Source: Caballeronia sp. SEWSISQ10-4 2 (GTDB lineage Bacteria; Pseudomonadota; Gammaproteobacteria; Burkholderiales; Burkholderiaceae). Taken from it: a stretch of DNA of 64,000 bases. The notes beneath the pieces were generated by a model. The model searched no databases, had not been told where the DNA came from, and worked only from the letters and a program-made list of their open reading frames with translations. The stretch covers positions 23,870-87,869 of the forward strand of contig NZ_JALPRJ010000038.1 in NCBI RefSeq assembly GCF_030464885.1. Reading direction: 5' to 3'. Position 1 is the first letter of the stretch, and every line of letters begins with the position of its first letter. Positions 60,714-64,000 of this stretch are shown in pieces. The position numbers were made by a program, and so were the translations under genes.

Positions 60714-61531
60714 TTCAACCCAGTCGCCCGCTCCGGTTCACCTTTCTCGGTATCGGATTTCTGTTTCTCTATATTCCGATCATCAGTCTGATCGTGTATT
60801 CGTTCAACGAGTCGCAGCTCGTGACGGTATGGACGCAGTTTTCGCTGAAGTGGTATCGCGCGTTGGTGCACGACGAAGAACTGATCAACGCCGCGTGGTT
60901 GTCCATTCGAATCGCGGTATTCACGGCGTGCGCGTCGGTCGTAATTGGAACGTGGGCAGGATATGTGCTCGCGCGAATGGGGCGGTTTCGCGGTTTCACG
61001 CTGTACGCCGGCATGATCAACGCGCCGCTCGTGATTCCTGAAGTGATCCAGGGGATATCGCTGCTCTTGCTGTTCGTTGAAATGGCGAAGGTATTCGGCT
61101 GGCCTGCCGGGCGCGGTATGTTCACGATCTGGATTGGCCACGTGATGCTGTGTATTTCCTACGTGGCGATTATTGTGGAATCGCGGGTGAGGGAATTGAA
61201 TCCATCGATTGAAGAGGCCGCGCTCGATTTGGGCGCGACGCCATTGCGGGTGTTTTTCTCGATTACGCTGCCGTTGATCTCGCAGGCGCTGGTGGCGGGG
61301 TGGCTGTTGTCGTTCACACTGTCTATCGACGACCTGGTGTTGTCCGCGTTTTTGTCGGGACCGGGATCGACAACCTTGCCGCTCGTGGTGTTCTCGCGCG
61401 TCCGGCTCGGCTTGAATCCCGAGATGAACGCGCTCGCCACGCTGTTCATTGCGTTCGTGACGGTCGGCGTGATTGCCGCGAATTATTTTATGCAGCGCAA
61501 TGAGCGCAAGCGGCTGACGAGTGTGTTGTAG
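60710..61531 (+). CDS. potI: Polyamine ABC transporter permease PotI
   Basis: A 273-residue permease with six spans. The coupling loop is IEEAALDLGATPLRVFFSITLP, followed by SFTLSIDDLVLSAFLSGPGS, the PotI/PotC signature. The start overlaps the potH stop (ATGA). Last gene of the potF-G-H-I operon. Confidence 0.92.
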   Translation: MIQPSRPLRFTFLGIGFLFLYIPIISLIVYSFNESQLVTVWTQFSLKWYRALVHDEELINAAWLSIRIAVFTACASVVIGTWAGYVLARMGRFRGFTLYAGMINAPLVIPEVIQGISLLLLFVEMAKVFGWPAGRGMFTIWIGHVMLCISYVAIIVESRVRELNPSIEEAALDLGATPLRVFFSITLPLISQALVAGWLLSFTLSIDDLVLSAFLSGPGSTTLPLVVFSRVRLGLNPEMNALATLFIAFVTVGVIAANYFMQRNERKRLTSVL

Positions 61532-61565
61532 CCCCGGTGTTGTAACAGCGTTGATGTAACAGCGC

Positions 61566-62579
61566 TCAGTCGTCTTGAGCCGCCGTTGCCAGATGTTCGT
61601 TCAACGTCGCCGGGTCGGTGTTCGTGCCGCACAGCAAGACGCCGACGCGCTTGCCCTGCAGGGTTTCACGCAGCGGCCCGAGCAGCGCAGCGGTGGCTGC
61701 GGCACAGGCCGGTTCCACGGCCAGCTTGAGCTCGTTGAACAAATGCAGCATGGCGTGGCGCAGCTCGGTATCGGAGACGGTTACCAGACGGTCGATATGC
61801 CGCCGGCACAATTCGTAGCTGTAGTCTTCGGTGTGCGGCGCCATCAACGAATCCGCGATGCTGTGCATGGCGCCCATCTTCACCGTGTGATTCGCGACGA
61901 AACTTTGACCCATGGCGTCCGCGCCTTTGGGTTCCACGCCGTACACGTGAATCGATGGATTCGCGAGCCGGAATGCCAGCGATACCCCCGCGGCCAACCC
62001 GCCGCCGCCGATCGGCAGGATCACGGCGTCCAGATCCGGCGCTTGCGAGGTCCATTCATATCCGAGCGTCGCTGTGCCCACGATGGTCCGGTAGCCGTTG
62101 AACGGATGCACGAAGTAGCGGCCTTCCTCGGCTTCTATTCGCCGCACGGTCTCGAACGCTTCCGCGCCGTTTTCCGCCATCACCACTTCCGCGCCGAAAC
62201 GGTGGCACAGGCCTACGCGCGCCGGGCTTGCCGTCTTCAGCATCACGACCTTCGCGCCGATTTCGAGGCGCATGGCGGCATACGCGACCGCAACGGCGTG
62301 ATTGCCCGCCGAGACGCAGGTCACGCCCGCGTCGCGTTCGTTTTCCGTGAGCGCGAGCAAGTGCGAAAAGGCGCCGCGCGTCTTGAACGTGCCGCCGACC
62401 TGCAATAACTCGAACTTGAAGTTGATGGGTGTGCCACCGAGCATGGGGAAATCGTGACGCTCGAAGGTCGGCGTGCGCGCGACCCACGGCGAGAGCGTCA
62501 TGTGCTGGCCGGCGATATCGTCGAGTGTGGGAATCGGCGTGCCGTCGATGGTGTTGTCGGAGTGATGGGAGGTGGACAT
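61566..62579 (-). CDS. Threonine/serine dehydratase-like PLP enzyme
   Basis: A 337-residue fold-type II PLP enzyme. PLP-lysine lies in GGTFKTRGAFSHLL, the asparagine loop in SAGNHAVAVAYAA, and the phosphate-binding glycine-rich loop in LPIGGGGLAAGV. There is no ACT regulatory domain, so it is of the short catabolic class (threonine/serine ammonia-lyase, or racemase-like relatives). The ATG at 62579 follows GAAGGC. It lies 39 bases after argE on the same strand and may be co-transcribed with it. Confidence 0.85.
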   Translation of the reverse strand: MSTSHHSDNTIDGTPIPTLDDIAGQHMTLSPWVARTPTFERHDFPMLGGTPINFKFELLQVGGTFKTRGAFSHLLALTENERDAGVTCVSAGNHAVAVAYAAMRLEIGAKVVMLKTASPARVGLCHRFGAEVVMAENGAEAFETVRRIEAEEGRYFVHPFNGYRTIVGTATLGYEWTSQAPDLDAVILPIGGGGLAAGVSLAFRLANPSIHVYGVEPKGADAMGQSFVANHTVKMGAMHSIADSLMAPHTEDYSYELCRRHIDRLVTVSDTELRHAMLHLFNELKLAVEPACAAATAALLGPLRETLQGKRVGVLLCGTNTDPATLNEHLATAAQDD

Positions 62580-62618
62580 GGATTGCCTTCTGACCTCAAC
62601 GAGCGATTTCAAAGAACA

Positions 62619-63845
62619 TCAACGTGCCTGCGCCTCGACCGACATGCTGTGAATGAACTTGCCCAAAAACGCCTCGCAAGCAGCAAGCTGTTCCAGCGAT
62701 ACATACTCGTTCGCTTTGTGCGCCTGCTCGATATTCCCCGGCCCGCACACAATGCTCGGCACGCCCGCCAGCTGGAACAAGCCCGCTTCCGTCCCGTAAG
62801 CCACCTTGCGCTTCTCCTGATTCGCCGTGAGCGCGCGCACGAGTTGCGTGATGGCGGCTTGCTCGGACGCATCGAGCCCGGGAGCTGCAGCAATCTTCGA
62901 AAACTCAATCGCAGCGTTCGCGTGTTCCTTCTGCATCTTCGGCAGCAGCTCCTCCCGCGCGTACTTCTCGATACGCTGATAAATCGGCTCCGGATCGAGC
63001 GTCGGCAAGTTGCGGAATTCGAACGCGAAGTTGCATTCGGCGGGCACCGTGTTGATCGCGTTGCCGCCGTTGATCGTGCTGGTCTGGGCGGTCGTGAAGG
63101 GCACGTCGTACTGTTCGTCGAACGGGCCTTGCGCGCGGAATTCGTCGGCGACGTCGCGGATGAAACAGATCAGTCGCGCCGCATATTCGATCGCGTTCAA
63201 ACCCTTCGGCGTCAGCGATGAATGCGCGGCGAACCCGCGCACGCAGCAGTTGTACGCGTTGATGCCCTTATGCGCGATGATCGGCCGCATGCTGGTCGGC
63301 TCGCCCACGATGCACCCGTCCGGCCGCAATCCGCGCTTTTGCAAGTCGGTGATCATCAGCGGCGCGCCGGCGCAGCCGATTTCTTCATCGAAGGAAAGCG
63401 CGAAGTGGATCGGCCGCGCGAGTTTCGTCGCCTGCATCTTCGGCAGCAGAGTGAGCGCTGCGCCGATAAACCCCTTCATGTCGCACGTCCCGCGACCGTA
63501 CAACAGGCCATCGCGGATTTCCGGCTTGAACGGATCGCTGTCCCATTTCTGGCCATCGACGGGCACCACGTCCGTATGTCCCGACAACACGATGCCGCCG
63601 TTCGTTGCGCCGTCGTGCGCGGGCACGGTCGCGAACAGGTTGGCCCATTTGCCGGTCGGATCGGTGGTGAGCGTGCTCTCGATACCGGCGGCGCGCAGGT
63701 CGTCGCGCACGGTTTCGATCAGGCCCATGTTCGGGTTGCGGCTGACAGTATCGAAGGAGACGAGCTTCTTGATCCACGGCAACGATGCCGGTTCGGAAGA
63801 GGGTGTTGGCGCGACGGAAGCCGCTGGTTCAGCGATCTGGGACAT
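62619..63845 (-). CDS. argE: Acetylornithine deacetylase
   Basis: A 408-residue M20 metallopeptidase. Zinc-site residues are in LSGHTDVVPVDG (His, Asp), GRGTCDMKGF (Asp), FDEEIGCAGA (catalytic and bridging Glu) and GPGNIEQAHKANEY (His). It removes the acetyl group from N-acetylornithine in arginine synthesis. The ATG at 63845 has AAGGAGAG before it; an upstream in-frame ATG at 63869 is less likely. The end of a mobile element lies only about 47 bases upstream, inside or at the edge of its promoter. Confidence 0.92.
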   Translation of the reverse strand: MSQIAEPAASVAPTPSSEPASLPWIKKLVSFDTVSRNPNMGLIETVRDDLRAAGIESTLTTDPTGKWANLFATVPAHDGATNGGIVLSGHTDVVPVDGQKWDSDPFKPEIRDGLLYGRGTCDMKGFIGAALTLLPKMQATKLARPIHFALSFDEEIGCAGAPLMITDLQKRGLRPDGCIVGEPTSMRPIIAHKGINAYNCCVRGFAAHSSLTPKGLNAIEYAARLICFIRDVADEFRAQGPFDEQYDVPFTTAQTSTINGGNAINTVPAECNFAFEFRNLPTLDPEPIYQRIEKYAREELLPKMQKEHANAAIEFSKIAAAPGLDASEQAAITQLVRALTANQEKRKVAYGTEAGLFQLAGVPSIVCGPGNIEQAHKANEYVSLEQLAACEAFLGKFIHSMSVEAQAR

Positions 63846-63891
63846 GACGCTCTCCTTGGAATTTTTCACGTTCGATCATACCGAAAAAACC

Positions 63892-63933
63892 TTGACGTCC
63901 TCCTCGCCCTGATGAACGAGGATTCCCGGCGGC
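63892..63933 (-). mobile_element. Right end of an IS200/IS605-type element with omega-RNA-like hairpin
   Basis: After the stop codon at 63934 the minus strand carries TCCTCG (63922-63917), a ten-base loop, CGAGGA (63906-63901), then GGACGTCAA. The hairpin followed by TCAA is the typical right end of IS605-family elements, which cut after TCAA; this puts the end at 63892. In such elements this segment is the 3' part of the TnpB omega RNA, and the adjoining chromosomal bases (63891 leftwards) act as guide. Confidence 0.6.
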
Positions 63934-64000
63934 TTACGCCGCCTCGAGCAACGTTGTGTCGTTGCGATTTTCGGCGTCGACCCAGCGCTGCTTGTTCCAG
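63934..64000 (-). CDS. C-terminal end of a probable TnpB (IS605 OrfB) protein, cut by window edge
   Basis: Only 21 codons and a stop are inside the window (ending W-V-D-A-E-N-R-N-D-T-T-L-L-E-A-A). The sequence itself is not diagnostic; the assignment rests on the IS605-type right end that follows directly. TnpB would be an RNA-guided nuclease that preserves the element at its site. Confidence 0.45.
   Translation of the reverse strand, partial: WNKQRWVDAENRNDTTLLEAA

Noticed and set aside
1..64000. CRISPR arrays, tRNA and rRNA genes
   Set aside because: No regularly spaced repeats, tRNA cloverleaf or rRNA-like stretches were recognised on either strand.

Overview
The window reads as a chromosomal segment of a high-GC beta-proteobacterium of the Burkholderiaceae, closest in gene content to Paraburkholderia/Caballeronia. 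Pointers are the lexA / sbp-cysTWA-cysB block, the rpsF-priB-rpsR-rplI-dnaB block, the alaA-hom-thrC block, a complete lipid A aminoarabinose (arn) operon, strong G/C bias at third codon positions, and long antisense shadow frames. Most of the window is core metabolism.

Layout. 1-5.9 kb: an MFS exporter cut by the window edge, a Tas-type aldo/keto reductase, and a transketolase / short 6-phosphogluconate dehydrogenase pair closed by a strong terminator. 5.9-10 kb: a NodI/NodJ-type ABC exporter, a universal stress protein and two small envelope-associated proteins of unknown function. 10-17.1 kb: lexA with two SOS boxes, then sulfate uptake (sbp, cysT, cysW, cysA), a CysB-type regulator and an asparaginase. 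17.1-23.2 kb: GNAT acetyltransferase, a Kbp-like BON-LysM protein, and the glyoxylate carboligase pathway gcl-hyi-glxR with a divergent LysR gene. 23.2-27.3 kb: ribosomal/replication block, then a BrnT/BrnA toxin-antitoxin pair. 28-34.8 kb: PhoU-like plus PiT phosphate uptake, an atypical SDR, an NlpC/P60 lipoprotein, a PIN-PhoH protein, a candidate structured small RNA, and a peroxiredoxin. 34.9-42.5 kb: arnT, an ArnE/F-like flippase subunit, arnB, arnC, arnA split into two genes, and arnD. 42.7-49.7 kb: a Mth938-domain protein, alaA, hom, thrC and the ABC-F protein YbiT. 49.8-52.7 kb: an IS110-family element inserted into the extreme 5' end of a nitronate monooxygenase gene. 52.9-64 kb: DUF1289 protein, outer-membrane phospholipase A, MntH, a polyamine ABC transporter (potF-potG-potH-potI), a serine/threonine dehydratase-like enzyme, argE, and at the right edge the tail of an IS200/IS605-type tnpB gene.

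The accessory content is the most interesting part. The IS110 element can be bounded by an 11-bp inverted repeat. Excising it restores the nitronate monooxygenase reading frame. Its long non-coding 3' end folds on paper into two consecutive stem / internal-loop / hairpin units, as expected of a bridge RNA, and the first loop has short complementarity to both flanks of the insertion. At the right edge, the hairpin and TCAA end of an IS605-type element sit directly against the argE promoter region, where an omega-RNA guide would be specified. Between bcp and phoH there is a probable ~190-nt structured RNA with its own promoter, a closing stem, an unpaired C/U-rich anti-Shine-Dalgarno-like stretch and an intrinsic terminator. 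Candidate operators were read for LexA, CysB, PhoB, PmrA, a LysR regulator and BrnA. All of this is by eye; no alignment, folding program or database search was run.
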